Below, one piece after another: positions 44,467-54,103 of a DNA stretch of 64,000 bases. The stretch spans positions 3,829,501-3,893,500 of the forward strand of contig NZ_CP046535.1 in the NCBI RefSeq assembly GCF_009739515.1. The letters run 5' to 3'. The first letter of the stretch is position 1; every line of letters starts with the position of its first letter. The stretch is from Sphingomonas profundi. GTDB taxonomy: Bacteria; Pseudomonadota; Alphaproteobacteria; Sphingomonadales; Sphingomonadaceae. A program made the translations under genes and the position numbers. The notes under the pieces were generated by a model, which saw only the letters and a program-made list of their open reading frames with translations, ran no database searches and was not told where the DNA came from.

Positions 44467-47069
44467 GTGCGCGCCATCGGCGACCGTAACGTCGCGCTCG
44501 TCGCATTGGCGACGGCGCTTTCCGCAACGTCCGTGCCGGCGTTGGCGCAGACCGATACGCCCACCACGGCGCCGGTCGAGGCGGATGTCGGCGACCCGCT
44601 CGACATCGTCGTGACCGGTCAGCGCGAGGCGGAGATCCGCGCGATCGATGCCAAGCGGGCCGCCAACAACATCCAGGACAGCGTCGCCTCCACCGATGTC
44701 GGCAAGCTGCCCGACCAGAACGTCGCGGAGGCGGTACGCCGCCTGCCCGGCATCTCGGTGGCGAACGATCAGGGCGAGGGCCGCTACGTGATCATCCGGG
44801 GCGGCGATCCGAACCTCGCCAACGTCACCATCAACGGCCAGACCGCGGCCGCGCCGGAGCCCGAGGGCAGGCAGGTGAAGCTGGACGACATTCCCTCCTC
44901 GCTGATCGGCTCCGTCACCGTCGTGAAGACGCTCACCGCCGATCGCGACGCCAACGCCATCGCCGGCCAGGTGGACATCAACACGCTGACCGCGTTCGAC
45001 CGCAAGGGCACCTTCTTCTACGCGCGCGGCGCATACGGCCTGAACGACCTGAGCGACCGCAAGCCCTATGAGGGCGACGCCACCTTCGGCACCCGCTTCG
45101 GCGCGAACCGCGATTTCGGCCTCGTCGTTTCCGGCAATTATTCGCGCCGACCGATCGAGTCCGAGAACGTCCAGGGATCGGTCAACTATCGCGTGCTGAA
45201 CGGGCAGGTGGTGCCGGACGATTTCCGCCTGCGCGACTACAACCTCACCCGCCGGCGCTACGGCGCGGTCGCCAATCTCGACTGCCGGCCGAGCGACGAC
45301 ACCCAGTTCTTCCTCCGCACGCTCTACTCCGTGTTCAAGGACAATGAGACGCGCGACCAGTTCCGCATCGCCCTGCCGGGCGCGCGCGCCGCCAACGGCA
45401 GCGGCACCGGCATCTTCAACCAGGTAGGCGATACCGCCAGCTTCACCGGCGGCCGCGCCACCCGCTTCGTCCGCCGCCGCATCGAGGACGACGACACGCT
45501 GACGGTGCAGGGCGGCGGCAAGCTGGGCCTGGGCGGCGGCGCGAAGCTGTCGGTGGAGGGCACCTATTCCAAGGCGACGAAGAAGGATCCGTTGCGTTCC
45601 GAATTCCAGTTCCGCACCGGCAACAGTTTGGCGGCGGGCGTCGCCGGCACGATCGACCTCTCCGACACGCTGTTCATCGTCGACCCGACCGGCGCGCCGA
45701 ACCGCTCCTATGATCCGAGCTTCTTCTCCGCGCTGCAGGTGAACTATGATCGCCGCCGCGCCAAGGAGGAACTCTACCAGGGCCGCGCCGATATCGAGAT
45801 CCCGCTGGCGTTCGGCGACGACACCGTCATCAAGGCTGGCGGCAAGTTCCTGCGCCGCGACAAGACGAACGACCGGGCCTTCCAGCAGAACGACCTGAAC
45901 GGGTTCAACCTGTCCGTCGCCGGCGTGAACGACGGCCTGTTCCTGTATGACGGGCGCTACCGTTTCGGGCCGCGCGTCGATTATGATCGCGCGCAGGCCT
46001 ATGTCACCGCCAACCCCGCGCGCGCCGTCTTCAATCGGCGGCCTCGCTCACCAACAGCCTGATCGCCGATTACGACGTCAGCGAGGATGTCTACGCCGGC
46101 TATGCGATGGCGACGGTGAGGCTCGATCGGCTGACGATCATCCCCGGCGTCCGCGTCGAGCATACGGACGGCACCTACAAGGGCAAGTCGATTACCGCCG
46201 CCTCCACCGCCACGCAGGGCTTCGACATCGTCGGCCGCAAGAAATATACGGATGTCTTCCCCGGCCTGAACCTGCGCTACGAAGCGACGGACCGGCTCGT
46301 GATCCGCGCCGCCGGCACCACCGCCATCGGCCGCCCGAACTATGACGATCTCGCCCCCTTCGTGCAGGTGGATAGCGGCGCCAACACCGTCTCGCTGGGC
46401 AATCCGGACCTGAAGGCGCTGAAATCGCAGAATGGCGACGTCTCGGTGGAATATTACCTGCCGGGCAAGGGGCTGCTCTCGGTCGCGGGCTTCTACAAGC
46501 ATATCGACGATCCGATCGTCGCCTTCAGCCGCGTCGCCAGCGGCACGTTCGGCGGCACGGTGCTGACCAACGCCGGCGTCACCCAGCCGATCAACGCCGG
46601 CTCGGCCGAGATCTACGGCGTCGAGGTGAACCTCCAGGCGCCGCTCACCTTCCTGCCGGCCCCGTTCGACGGCTTCGGCGTGAGCCTGAACTACACACGC
46701 ACTGGCGGCAGCGCGCGCGGCGTACCCAACCGTGCGGGCAAGGTGGACAATTTCCTCCAGTCGAAGAACGTCGCCAGCGCCCAGCTCTACTACGAGAAGG
46801 ACCGGCTGGCGCTGCGCGTCGCCTACTCCTACCGCTCGGCCTATCTCGACACGGTCGGCGCGACCCGCGCGACCGACCAGTTCACCGACCATAACGGCCA
46901 GCTAGACGCGCGCGCGAGCTTCGCCGTGATCCCGGAGGTGGTGCTGTTCGCCGAGGGCTCCAACCTCACCGACGCACCGTGGCGCCGGTACATCGGCAAC
47001 AGCCGCCAGCTCGTGGAGAATGAGCGTTACAGCTATACGGTGCGCGGCGGCGTGCAGGTGGCGTTCTGA
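44467..47069 (+). pseudogene. TonB-dependent receptor, frameshifted
   Basis: Together the two frames encode a receptor of about 865 residues. It has a signal peptide ending ALAQ, a plug domain (IVVTGQR, KLPDQNVAEAVRRLPGISV, IRGGDPNLANVTINGQ), then barrel strands to the C-terminal aromatic ...GGVQVAF. The start is GTG at 44467, with AGGGGGA six bases upstream. The first frame ends at a TGA at 46060-46062. Barrel sequence resumes one frame back from about 46033 (SAASLTNSLIADYDVSEDV), as if one base were lost near 46033-46035. It may be a true pseudogene or a sequencing error. The neighbouring phytase suggests it imports phytate products. Confidence 0.85.
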
Positions 47070-47171
47070 GCGGGCCTCGCCGACCTACGGCTTAGCTGCC
47101 ACCCCACGCACGAATGAAAACGGCGCGCATCGGCCTCAGCCGATGCGCGCCGCAGATCCAAGCCAGCCGAA

Positions 47172-47492
47172 TCAGCAGCCGTTCTTGGACTTGGTGTTCT
47201 TCTTGTCCAGGTGACGGCCGAGCAGGGCGCCGCCGACACCACCGGCGATCGTGCCGATCGTGCCGCCGCCCACGGCATTGCCGATCAGCGCGCCACCCGC
47301 ACCGCCGGCCACCGTGCCCACGGCGCCGTTGCCGCCATCGCAGCGCCGGCGATAGTCGCGATCGCGGCCCCGATACGAGCGGTCATGCTTGTAGTCGCGG
47401 TCATAATGCCGGTCCGCCATAGCGGGGGCGGGCAGGGCGATTGGCCCGGCCACGATGGCGGCGAGGGCGGCGATTGCCAGCTTGTGCTTCAT
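47172..47492 (-). CDS. Glycine-zipper 2TM surface protein
   Basis: The 106-residue protein has a signal peptide (to about residue 26), a charged Tyr/Arg/Asp-rich stretch, then two glycine-zipper helices (VGTVAGGAGGALIGNAVGGG, IGTIAGGVGGALLGRH) and a Lys-rich tail. Such 17-kDa-antigen-like proteins sit in the outer membrane or periplasm; no lipobox Cys is evident. ATG at 47492 follows AAGGAG. Confidence 0.85.
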   Translation of the reverse strand: MKHKLAIAALAAIVAGPIALPAPAMADRHYDRDYKHDRSYRGRDRDYRRRCDGGNGAVGTVAGGAGGALIGNAVGGGTIGTIAGGVGGALLGRHLDKKNTKSKNGC

Positions 47493-47642
47493 CTCATGAT
47501 CTCCTTCGCGCACCGAACGCACGATTGCCGATGCGGTTGCCGGCATCGTCGTCCGCCGCGACCGGCCGGGCATGACGCCGGCCAACCGCAGCAGGCATTG
47601 CGTGGATTCCCCTGACCGGCGGGATCGGCTAGGCCGGTGGCG

Positions 47643-49415
47643 ATGGCCGATGTCTTCCATGTCCTGAACGTGACCCGATCGATCCTGGGGCAGCCGTGGC
47701 GCTGGCGCGGCCTTGGCACCGACGGGCTGGATGCCGGCTTCCGCCCCGACGATCTCGTCACCGGCCTGCTGCTGGCGCGGGGCTGCCCGCGCGAGGGGAT
47801 CGCCGATCATCGTGCCCCCACCATCCGCGCGTTCATGCCCGATCCGTCCATCTTCCGCGACATGGATCGCGCGGCCGAGCGGCTTGCCGCCGCCGTGCGC
47901 GGTGGCGAGCCGATCACCATATTCGGCGACTATGACGTGGACGGCGCCACATCGGCCGCCCTGCTGATCCGCCTGCTCCGCGCGCTGGGCGCGGACCCGC
48001 AGGCCTATATCCCGGATCGACTGATGGAAGGCTACGGCCCCAGCGGCGAGGCGCTGGTGCGGATCGCGGCCGGCGGCGCGCGGCTGATCGTCACTGTCGA
48101 TTGCGGCGCGCAGGCGTTCGAGGCGCTGGCGATGGCGCGCGATGCCGGGGTCGACGTGATCGTCGTCGATCACCACAAGTGCGCCGCCGCCTTGCCCCAC
48201 GCCCACGCGCTGGTGAACCCCAACCGGCTGGACGAGGCGGAGGGCGCGGCGCACGGCCACCTCGCCGCCGTGGGCGTCGCCTTCCTGCTCGGCGCGGCGC
48301 TGCTGCGGCTGCTGCGGCGCGAGGGCTGGTTCGCCACCCGGCCGGAGCCCAGGCTGATCGACCTGCTCGATCTGGTGGCGCTGGGCACGGTGGCCGATGT
48401 CGCGCAGCTGAAGGGGCTGAACCGCGCCTTCGTGGCGCAGGGGCTGAAGGTGATGGCGGCGCGGCGCAACATCGGCCTGGCCGCCCTGGCCGAGGCGGCG
48501 CGGCTGGAGCGGGCGCCGACCTGCCACGATCTGGGCTTCGCCTTCGGCCCGCGCATCAATGCCGGCGGGCGCGTCGGCAAGTCCGATCTGGGCGTCCGGC
48601 TGCTCACCACGGAGGATCCGGACGAGGCGCGGGCGATCGCAGCCGAGCTGAACCGGCTGAACGAGGAGCGGCGGGCGATCGAGGCCCAAGTCGCCGAGGC
48701 GGCCGGCGCCGCCGCGCTGGGGCAGGGCAACAGGGCGGTTGCCATCGTCGCCGGGCAGGGCTGGCATCCGGGCGTGATCGGCATCGTCGCGGGGCGGCTG
48801 AAGGAGTCGCTGGGTCGGCCGACGATCGTCATCGCGCTGGACGAGGCGGGTGTCGGCAAGGGCTCGGGCCGGTCGATCGGCGGCGTCGATCTCGGCGCGG
48901 CGGTGCTAGCTGCAAAGGATGCCGGGCTGCTGGTCGCCGGCGGCGGGCACGCGATGGCGGCCGGCATCACCATCGCGGCGGACGGCATCGCGGCCTTCGC
49001 CGACTTCCTCGAACAGCGCCTGGCCGCCGAGGTGGCGCGCGCGCGGGACGAGCGCGCGCTGTTGCTGGATGCGGTGGTGGCGCCGGGCGGCGTCGGCCCC
49101 GCCCTCGTGACCGCGCTGGAGGCCGGCGGCCCCTATGGCGCGGGCTGGCCGGCGCCGCGCGTGGCGGCCGGGCCGGTGCGGGTGGTGCGCGCCGACGTGG
49201 TGGGCAGCGGCCATGTCCGCGCGATCGTGGCGGGGGAGGACGGCCGATCGATCAAGACGATCGCCTTCCGCCAGGCGGAGAGCGCGCTGGGCCAGGCGCT
49301 GCTCGGCGCCGGCGGCACCCGGCGGCTGTGGCTGGCCGGACGCGCGCGGCTGGACGAGTGGGGCGCGCGGCCGGCGGCCGAGATGCATCTGGAGGATGCC
49401 GCGTGGGCCGATTGA
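47643..49415 (+). CDS. recJ: Single-stranded-DNA-specific exonuclease RecJ
   Basis: The 590-residue enzyme degrades single-stranded DNA 5' to 3' in recombination and mismatch repair. The DHH-family motifs are present in order: ITIFGDYDVDGATSA, VDCGAQ, VVDHHK, and in the DHHA1 part SGRSIGGVDLG and GGGHAMAAGI. An OB-fold follows. ATG at 47643 is taken; GTG at 47637 is in frame. Confidence 0.93.
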   Translation: MADVFHVLNVTRSILGQPWRWRGLGTDGLDAGFRPDDLVTGLLLARGCPREGIADHRAPTIRAFMPDPSIFRDMDRAAERLAAAVRGGEPITIFGDYDVDGATSAALLIRLLRALGADPQAYIPDRLMEGYGPSGEALVRIAAGGARLIVTVDCGAQAFEALAMARDAGVDVIVVDHHKCAAALPHAHALVNPNRLDEAEGAAHGHLAAVGVAFLLGAALLRLLRREGWFATRPEPRLIDLLDLVALGTVADVAQLKGLNRAFVAQGLKVMAARRNIGLAALAEAARLERAPTCHDLGFAFGPRINAGGRVGKSDLGVRLLTTEDPDEARAIAAELNRLNEERRAIEAQVAEAAGAAALGQGNRAVAIVAGQGWHPGVIGIVAGRLKESLGRPTIVIALDEAGVGKGSGRSIGGVDLGAAVLAAKDAGLLVAGGGHAMAAGITIAADGIAAFADFLEQRLAAEVARARDERALLLDAVVAPGGVGPALVTALEAGGPYGAGWPAPRVAAGPVRVVRADVVGSGHVRAIVAGEDGRSIKTIAFRQAESALGQALLGAGGTRRLWLAGRARLDEWGARPAAEMHLEDAAWAD

Positions 49416-49467
49416 CCGACGCGACGCTTGACCCTGCCGCCCCTTCCCCCTAAGCGCCGCCTTCGCC

Positions 49468-49543
49468 GGCCCCATCGTCTAGCGGTCTAGGACGTCGCCC
49501 TTTCACGGCGAAAACACGGGTTCGAGTCCCGTTGGGGTCACCA
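49468..49543 (+). tRNA. tRNA-Glu (anticodon TTC)
   Basis: The 76-base sequence folds with acceptor GGCCCCA/TGGGGTC (one G-T pair), anticodon stem TCGCC/GGCGA around CTTTCAC, T-loop GTTCGAGTC, and an encoded CCA. The anticodon is TTC, glutamate. Confidence 0.95.
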
Positions 49544-49861
49544 GCGTTCAAATCGGTGGATCTTATCCAAGGGCGGTCCGGCCGGAGATTGGCGGCCGCC
49601 ACACTTTCGGCTGCACCGTGGGCGATCCGACCCGAGAGCGTCGCCGAAGACGCACCCGCCGCCTTCCTCGTCGTCCGGCAAAGCATCACAGGCCTTGACG
49701 GTCTCGATCTCTCAGCACGGCAGGGTGCCGGCGGCGAACGATCGACGGGGATCGGAGCGCCTTGCTCACCGGCTCGACGCGGCCGCGACGACGATCGCGC
49801 TCAAGCCTGCGGGTGGGATGCCGCTGTCGTAAAATGCGGGTGCGGGTCACACCCGCGCCGG
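49544..49861. other. 318-bp intergenic region after tRNA-Glu
   Basis: No gene is supported here. Open frames are present on both strands but have no ribosome sites and Arg/Ala-rich products. The right edge holds a minus-strand terminator for the TonB-like gene. Confidence 0.6.
49831..49856 (-). terminator. Intrinsic terminator of the TonB-like gene
   Basis: On the minus strand GCGGGTG (49856-49850) pairs with CACCCGC (49842-49836) around a seven-base loop, followed by ATTTTA. It begins five bases after the TonB-like gene's stop codon. Confidence 0.65.
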
Positions 49862-50605
49862 CTAATCGCGATCATCGTCGCGGTCGACGATCCAGCTGTG
49901 ATTTTCCTCGATGACAGAGCGGACCGGGCGGCCGGTCTCGTCGCGCGAGGGGCGGTAGAAGAAACGCTGCTCGATCAGTCGGCACGTCAGATCGTCGAGC
50001 GCGCGGGTGCCGCTCGATCGCTCGACGATGCAATTGTCCACCCGGCCCGTCACCTCCACGCTGTAGCGAACGGAGACGGTGCCGGCGACGCCGGCCTCCC
50101 GCATCGCCGGCGGCATGTCGCTGAACTTCAGGCGGCCGCGCACCTGGCGCGGCGGGGTATCGCCGCCGCCGTCTCCCTCGCCGTCACCCCAGCCGCCGTT
50201 GCCGCGCCCGTCGCCGCTGCCGCCCGCGCCCTCGCCCAAGCCCGGTCGGTCGGCCGCGCCGGAGGATGGCGCCGTGCCGGTCGCGGGCTTCGCGGCGGCG
50301 ATCACCGGCGGCACCACGGGCAGCGGGATGACGGGCGGCGGCGCCACCACGGCGCTCGCCTTGTTGCGCAGATTGGCCGGCGCCGCCTTGCCGCTGGGCT
50401 TGCCCGACTTGGGTTGGCGCGGCTGGGGCCGGCGCGGTTCGGGCGGCGGCGGCCGTGGCGTGGAGAGGGTGACGAGGGTGAGCGCCTCCTCCACCGGCGC
50501 GCGCACGTCCATCCGCAGGCCGGCGATCAGCGCGTAGCCGATCAGCGCGATGACGAGCGCGGTGCCGGATGCACCCGCCAGCCTCTCCTGCACACGTCCG
50601 TCCAT
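49862..50605 (-). CDS. TonB-like energy transducer
   Basis: The protein, 247 residues from the preferred start, has one N-terminal membrane helix, a long Pro-rich periplasmic spacer, a Gly/Asp-rich low-complexity stretch, and a C-terminal TonB domain (AMREAGVAGTVSVRYSVEVTGRVDNC, CRLIEQRFFYRPSRDETG). It would couple the proton gradient to outer-membrane receptors. ATG at 50605 has a GGCGGGA site; an ATG at 50641 adds twelve residues. ExbB/ExbD genes are not in the window. Confidence 0.8.
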   Translation of the reverse strand: MDGRVQERLAGASGTALVIALIGYALIAGLRMDVRAPVEEALTLVTLSTPRPPPPEPRRPQPRQPKSGKPSGKAAPANLRNKASAVVAPPPVIPLPVVPPVIAAAKPATGTAPSSGAADRPGLGEGAGGSGDGRGNGGWGDGEGDGGGDTPPRQVRGRLKFSDMPPAMREAGVAGTVSVRYSVEVTGRVDNCIVERSSGTRALDDLTCRLIEQRFFYRPSRDETGRPVRSVIEENHSWIVDRDDDRD

Positions 50606-50690
50606 CGTCCCGCCGTCCGGCCTCCCATGCGCAGAACGCACGGGTCGCCGAACGGTGCGATGCCGCGGGCGGACGGCCCGGCGGGCGCGA

Positions 50691-51659
50691 TCAGCCGAGC
50701 TTGTGCTCGCCCTTCACCCAGCGGACGGTGCCGGAACTGGCGCGCATCACCACGCTCTCGGTGGTCATGCAGCCCTTGCGGCGCTTGACGCCGGCCAGCA
50801 GCGAACCGTCGGTCACGCCGGTGGCGGCGAAGATCGCGTCGCCCTTCACCAGATCCTCGAGCTGGTAGATGCGATCGAGGTCGGTCACGCCCCACTTGGC
50901 GGCGCGGCCCTTCTCGTCGTCGTTGCGGAACAGCAGGCGGCCCTGGAACTGTCCGCCGACGCAGCGGAGCGCCGCCGCCGCCAGCACGCCCTCCGGCGCG
51001 CCGCCGGAGCCGAGATAGATGTCGATCGTCGTGTCCGGGTTGGTGACGGCGATCACGCCGGCGACGTCGCCGTCCGGAATCAGCATGATGCCGCAGCCGA
51101 TCTTGCGCAGCTCGGCGATCAGTTTCTCGTGGCGCGGGCGGTCGAGCACGCAGGCGATGATCTCCTCCGGCTTCACGCCCTTGGCCGCAGCCAGCGCCTG
51201 CACGTTCTCGGTCGGCGACTTGTCGAGGCTGACGAGGCCCTTCTCGTAGCCCGGCCCGATCGCCAGCTTGTCCATATACACGTCCGGCGCGTTCAGCAGG
51301 CCGCCTTCCTCGGCGATGGCGAGCACGGCGAGCGCGTTCGGGCCGGCCTTGGCGGTGATGGTGGTGCCTTCCAGCGGATCGAGCGCGATGTCGATCTTCG
51401 GCCCGGTGCCCTGGGCGCTGCCCACCTTCTCGCCGATGTAGAGCATCGGCGCCTCGTCGCGCTCGCCCTCGCCGATCACGACGGTGCCGTCGAACTCCAG
51501 CCCGTTGAACGCCTTGCGCATGGCCTCCACGGCGGCGGCGTCGGCCGCCTTCTCGTCGCCGCGACCCACCATGCGGGACGCGGCGATCGCCGCGGCCTCG
51601 GTGACGCGCACCATTTCGAGCACCAGAACGCGATCGAGCGCCTTGCTTGCCGTGACCAT
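50691..51659 (-). CDS. glpX: Class II fructose-1,6-bisphosphatase
   Basis: The 322-residue protein matches GlpX, the gluconeogenic phosphatase that makes fructose 6-phosphate. Metal and substrate motifs VVIGEGERDEAPML, DIALDPLEGTT, PDGDVAG and YLGSGGAPEGVLAA are intact. ATG at 51659 follows GAGGGG. It lies 83 bp downstream of hom on the same strand, a common pairing in alphaproteobacteria. Confidence 0.94.
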   Translation of the reverse strand: MVTASKALDRVLVLEMVRVTEAAAIAASRMVGRGDEKAADAAAVEAMRKAFNGLEFDGTVVIGEGERDEAPMLYIGEKVGSAQGTGPKIDIALDPLEGTTITAKAGPNALAVLAIAEEGGLLNAPDVYMDKLAIGPGYEKGLVSLDKSPTENVQALAAAKGVKPEEIIACVLDRPRHEKLIAELRKIGCGIMLIPDGDVAGVIAVTNPDTTIDIYLGSGGAPEGVLAAAALRCVGGQFQGRLLFRNDDEKGRAAKWGVTDLDRIYQLEDLVKGDAIFAATGVTDGSLLAGVKRRKGCMTTESVVMRASSGTVRWVKGEHKLG

Positions 51660-51742
51660 CTTTCACCCCTCGTTCGATACGCCCTCGCGATAGGCGAGGC
51701 CGGTTGCATTGTCGATAAAGCGTGGCGCGGGCCCGCCGCGCG

Positions 51743-53035
51743 TCAGATATCCAGTATGTGCATCAGCATCGGCCGGCCGACGATGCTCTGCGATCCGTCC
51801 AGCCGGTCCAGCGCATCGGTCACGCAGCGTTCCGGGCAGACGTGGGTGACGAGGGCGAGCAGCACGCTGCCGTCGGTCGCGGCGCCGCGCTGGATCATGC
51901 TCTCGATCGAGACGCCGGCGTCGCGCATGGCGGCGGTGATCTCGGCCAGCACGCCGGGCCGGTCGGCCACGGTGAAGCGCAGGTAGAAGCGGCCGCGCCG
52001 CTCGCCTACGGGCGCGGCGCCGGGTCGGGCGAGGCTGGCGACCGGCATGGCGAAGGCCGGGCCATATTCGCCGCGCGCGATATCGATGAGATCGGCGACG
52101 ACGGCCGACGCGGTCGGCCCCTCGCCGGCGCCGCGCCCCTCGAAGAACAGGCGCCCGACGAAATTGCCTTCCGCCACCACGGCGTTCAGCGAGCCGGAGA
52201 CGTGCGCCAGCGGGTGATCGAGCGGCACGAGGCACGGGTGGACACGCTGGAAGAGGCCCTTGGAGCCCGCTTCGGCCAGCCCGACGAGGCGGACGCGATA
52301 GCCCATCGCGGCGGCCTCCGCGATGTCGGCGGCGATCACGTGGCGGATGCCGGCGATCGCGACCGAGCCGAAATCGAGCTCGGTGCCGAACGCCAGGCTG
52401 GAGAGGATGGCCAGCTTGTGCGCCGCATCCACCCCGTCGATGTCGAAGCTGGGATCGGCCTCGGCATAGCCCAGCGCTTGGGCCTCGGCGAGCACTTCGA
52501 CGAAGTCGCGGCCCTCCTTCTCCATCGTCGTCAGGATGTAATTGCAGGTGCCGTTGAGGATGCCGTAGACGTGGCCGATCACGTTGGCCGCCGCCCCTTC
52601 GCGCAGGCCCTTGATGACCGGGATGCCGCCCGCCACGGCGGCCTCGTACTTCAGCGCGGTGCCGGTCTTCTCGGCGGTGGCGGCCAGTTCCACGCCGTGA
52701 TGCGCGATCATCGCCTTGTTGGCGGTGACGAACGCCTTGGCGGCGCCGAGCGTGGCGCGGGCGAGCGTGAGGGCAGGGCCGTCGGCGCCGCCGATCAGTT
52801 CCACCACCACGTCGATATCGTCGCGCCGCCAGAGCGTCGCCGCATCGTCGACCCATTCGAACCGGCCGAGATCGATGCCGCGATCGCGCGTGCGATCGCG
52901 CGCGGAGACGGCGACGATCTCGATCGCGCGGCCGGCGCGGCGCTCGATCAGGGCGGCGTTGGTGTCGAGCAGCTTCACCACCCCGCCCCCGACGGTGCCG
53001 AGCCCGGCCAGTGCGATCCGCAGCGGTTGCGTCAT
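51743..53035 (-). CDS. hom: Homoserine dehydrogenase
   Basis: The 430-residue enzyme reduces aspartate semialdehyde to homoserine for threonine and methionine synthesis. It shows the NAD(P) motif IALAGLGTVGGGV, catalytic-domain segments ANKAMIAHHG, YEAAVAGGIPVI and GILNGTCNYIL, and a C-terminal ACT domain (RFTVADRPGVLAEITAAMRD) that mediates feedback control. ATG at 53035 follows AAGGA. Confidence 0.95.
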   Translation of the reverse strand: MTQPLRIALAGLGTVGGGVVKLLDTNAALIERRAGRAIEIVAVSARDRTRDRGIDLGRFEWVDDAATLWRRDDIDVVVELIGGADGPALTLARATLGAAKAFVTANKAMIAHHGVELAATAEKTGTALKYEAAVAGGIPVIKGLREGAAANVIGHVYGILNGTCNYILTTMEKEGRDFVEVLAEAQALGYAEADPSFDIDGVDAAHKLAILSSLAFGTELDFGSVAIAGIRHVIAADIAEAAAMGYRVRLVGLAEAGSKGLFQRVHPCLVPLDHPLAHVSGSLNAVVAEGNFVGRLFFEGRGAGEGPTASAVVADLIDIARGEYGPAFAMPVASLARPGAAPVGERRGRFYLRFTVADRPGVLAEITAAMRDAGVSIESMIQRGAATDGSVLLALVTHVCPERCVTDALDRLDGSQSIVGRPMLMHILDI

Positions 53036-53070
53036 GCTTCGTCCTTCATCTCTGGCCTACGGCCCAAGTC

Positions 53071-53165
53071 CCTGTGTCGAAGGCAGTCGAGACACGCCTC
53101 GCCGCCCTGTGTCGAGCGCAGTCGAGACACGCCTCGCCGCCTTGTATCGAGCGCAGTCGTGATAC
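53071..53165. repeat. Tandem 35-bp palindromic repeat, 2.7 copies
   Basis: Copies start at 53071, 53106 and 53141. Each has a 5-bp arm pair around a core GAGCGCAGTCGA-like sequence: GTGTC/GACAC in copies 1 and 2, GTATC/GATAC in copy 3. The third copy differs in both arms so that pairing is kept. The block lies between hom and pgl, upstream of hom's start. Confidence 0.85.
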
Positions 53166-53220
53166 CGCCCACCAGTGAAGCCGGCCTCCCGCCGCCTATC
53201 GTCGCGACAGCGCCCGGCCG

Positions 53221-53242
53221 GTCCCTCGACTGCGCTCGGGAC
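53221..53242. repeat. Inverted fourth copy of the palindromic repeat
   Basis: TCGACTGCGCTCG at 53226-53238 is the reverse complement of the tandem-repeat core CGAGCGCAGTCGA. Its arms are GTCCC (53221-53225) and GGGAC (53238-53242), a third arm sequence that still pairs. It lies 18 bp beyond the pgl stop codon. Confidence 0.8.
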
Positions 53243-53259
53243 AGGGAGGTCGCCCCGCG

Positions 53260-53964
53260 TCACGCGCACCAGTGGATGTCGATCGGCTGCTCGGCATCGG
53301 CCAGCACGCGGCCGACCGGCACGGACGAGAGCGGGCCGTCCTTGATCGCCTTCTCCAGCACGGCGCGCTTCTCCTTGCCCTTCAGCGCAATCATGATCGC
53401 CCGGGCGGAGAGGATCGCCGCGCGGGTGAGGGTGACGCGCGGCACCGGCGCGTCGGCCGGCAGCGGATCGGGCATCACGCCGATGGCGCGCCTCGCCTTG
53501 GGCGCGTTCAGCGCCTCATCGAGATCGGGGCCGGGGAAGATGGAGGCGGTATGGCCATCGTCGCCCACGCCCAGCCAGACGAGATCGGGCGGCCAGTGGA
53601 GATCGGCCAGCCGCGCGTCGGCGGCCTTGCCGGCCATCCTGTAGTCCTTGGTCTCGGCCGGCGCGATCGGCAGCACCCGCGCGCCGAGCGGCAGGAACGC
53701 CTTGCCGATCATGGCCACGTTGCTCAGTTTGTCGGTCACGGGGACGAGGCGATCGTCGCCGGGGATGATCGTGACGTTCTTCCACTTCAGCGGCTTCTTC
53801 GCCAGCAGGGCGAAGACCGGCGCCGGCGTGGAGCCGCCGGGAAAGGCGACGAGGGCCTGGCCGCGCGCATCGAGCGCGCTCTCGATGATGAAGGCGACGT
53901 CGCCGGCCACGGCCTCGGCGAACTCCGCCTCGTCGTCATAGTCCCACCATTCGGCTTCGATCAT
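53260..53964 (-). CDS. pgl: 6-phosphogluconolactonase
   Basis: The 234-residue protein hydrolyses 6-phosphogluconolactone in the pentose phosphate and Entner-Doudoroff routes. Motifs include ALVAFPGGSTPAPVF, VTIIPGDDRLVPV and LVWLGVGDDGHTASIFPG. ATG at 53964 (MIEAEWW) has GGAG upstream; another in-frame ATG is at 53979. Confidence 0.92.
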   Translation of the reverse strand: MIEAEWWDYDDEAEFAEAVAGDVAFIIESALDARGQALVAFPGGSTPAPVFALLAKKPLKWKNVTIIPGDDRLVPVTDKLSNVAMIGKAFLPLGARVLPIAPAETKDYRMAGKAADARLADLHWPPDLVWLGVGDDGHTASIFPGPDLDEALNAPKARRAIGVMPDPLPADAPVPRVTLTRAAILSARAIMIALKGKEKRAVLEKAIKDGPLSSVPVGRVLADAEQPIDIHWCA

Positions 53965-54103
53965 GGCACTCCGCTCCATCGTGACGCGGCCTGCGCGCCA
54001 AGCGGCGTCGCTACAGCCTCGCGCACGCGCCGTCACCCCTTTCGCCGCAGTGGCTGCCGGAGAGCGGCCGCGCGCGACGGAGGGTGGAGACGCAAGGGCC
54101 GGC

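Noticed and set aside
53071-53165. CRISPR-like array
   Set aside because: The 35-bp units are contiguous with no spacers and contain internal palindromes, so this is a tandem palindromic repeat and not CRISPR.
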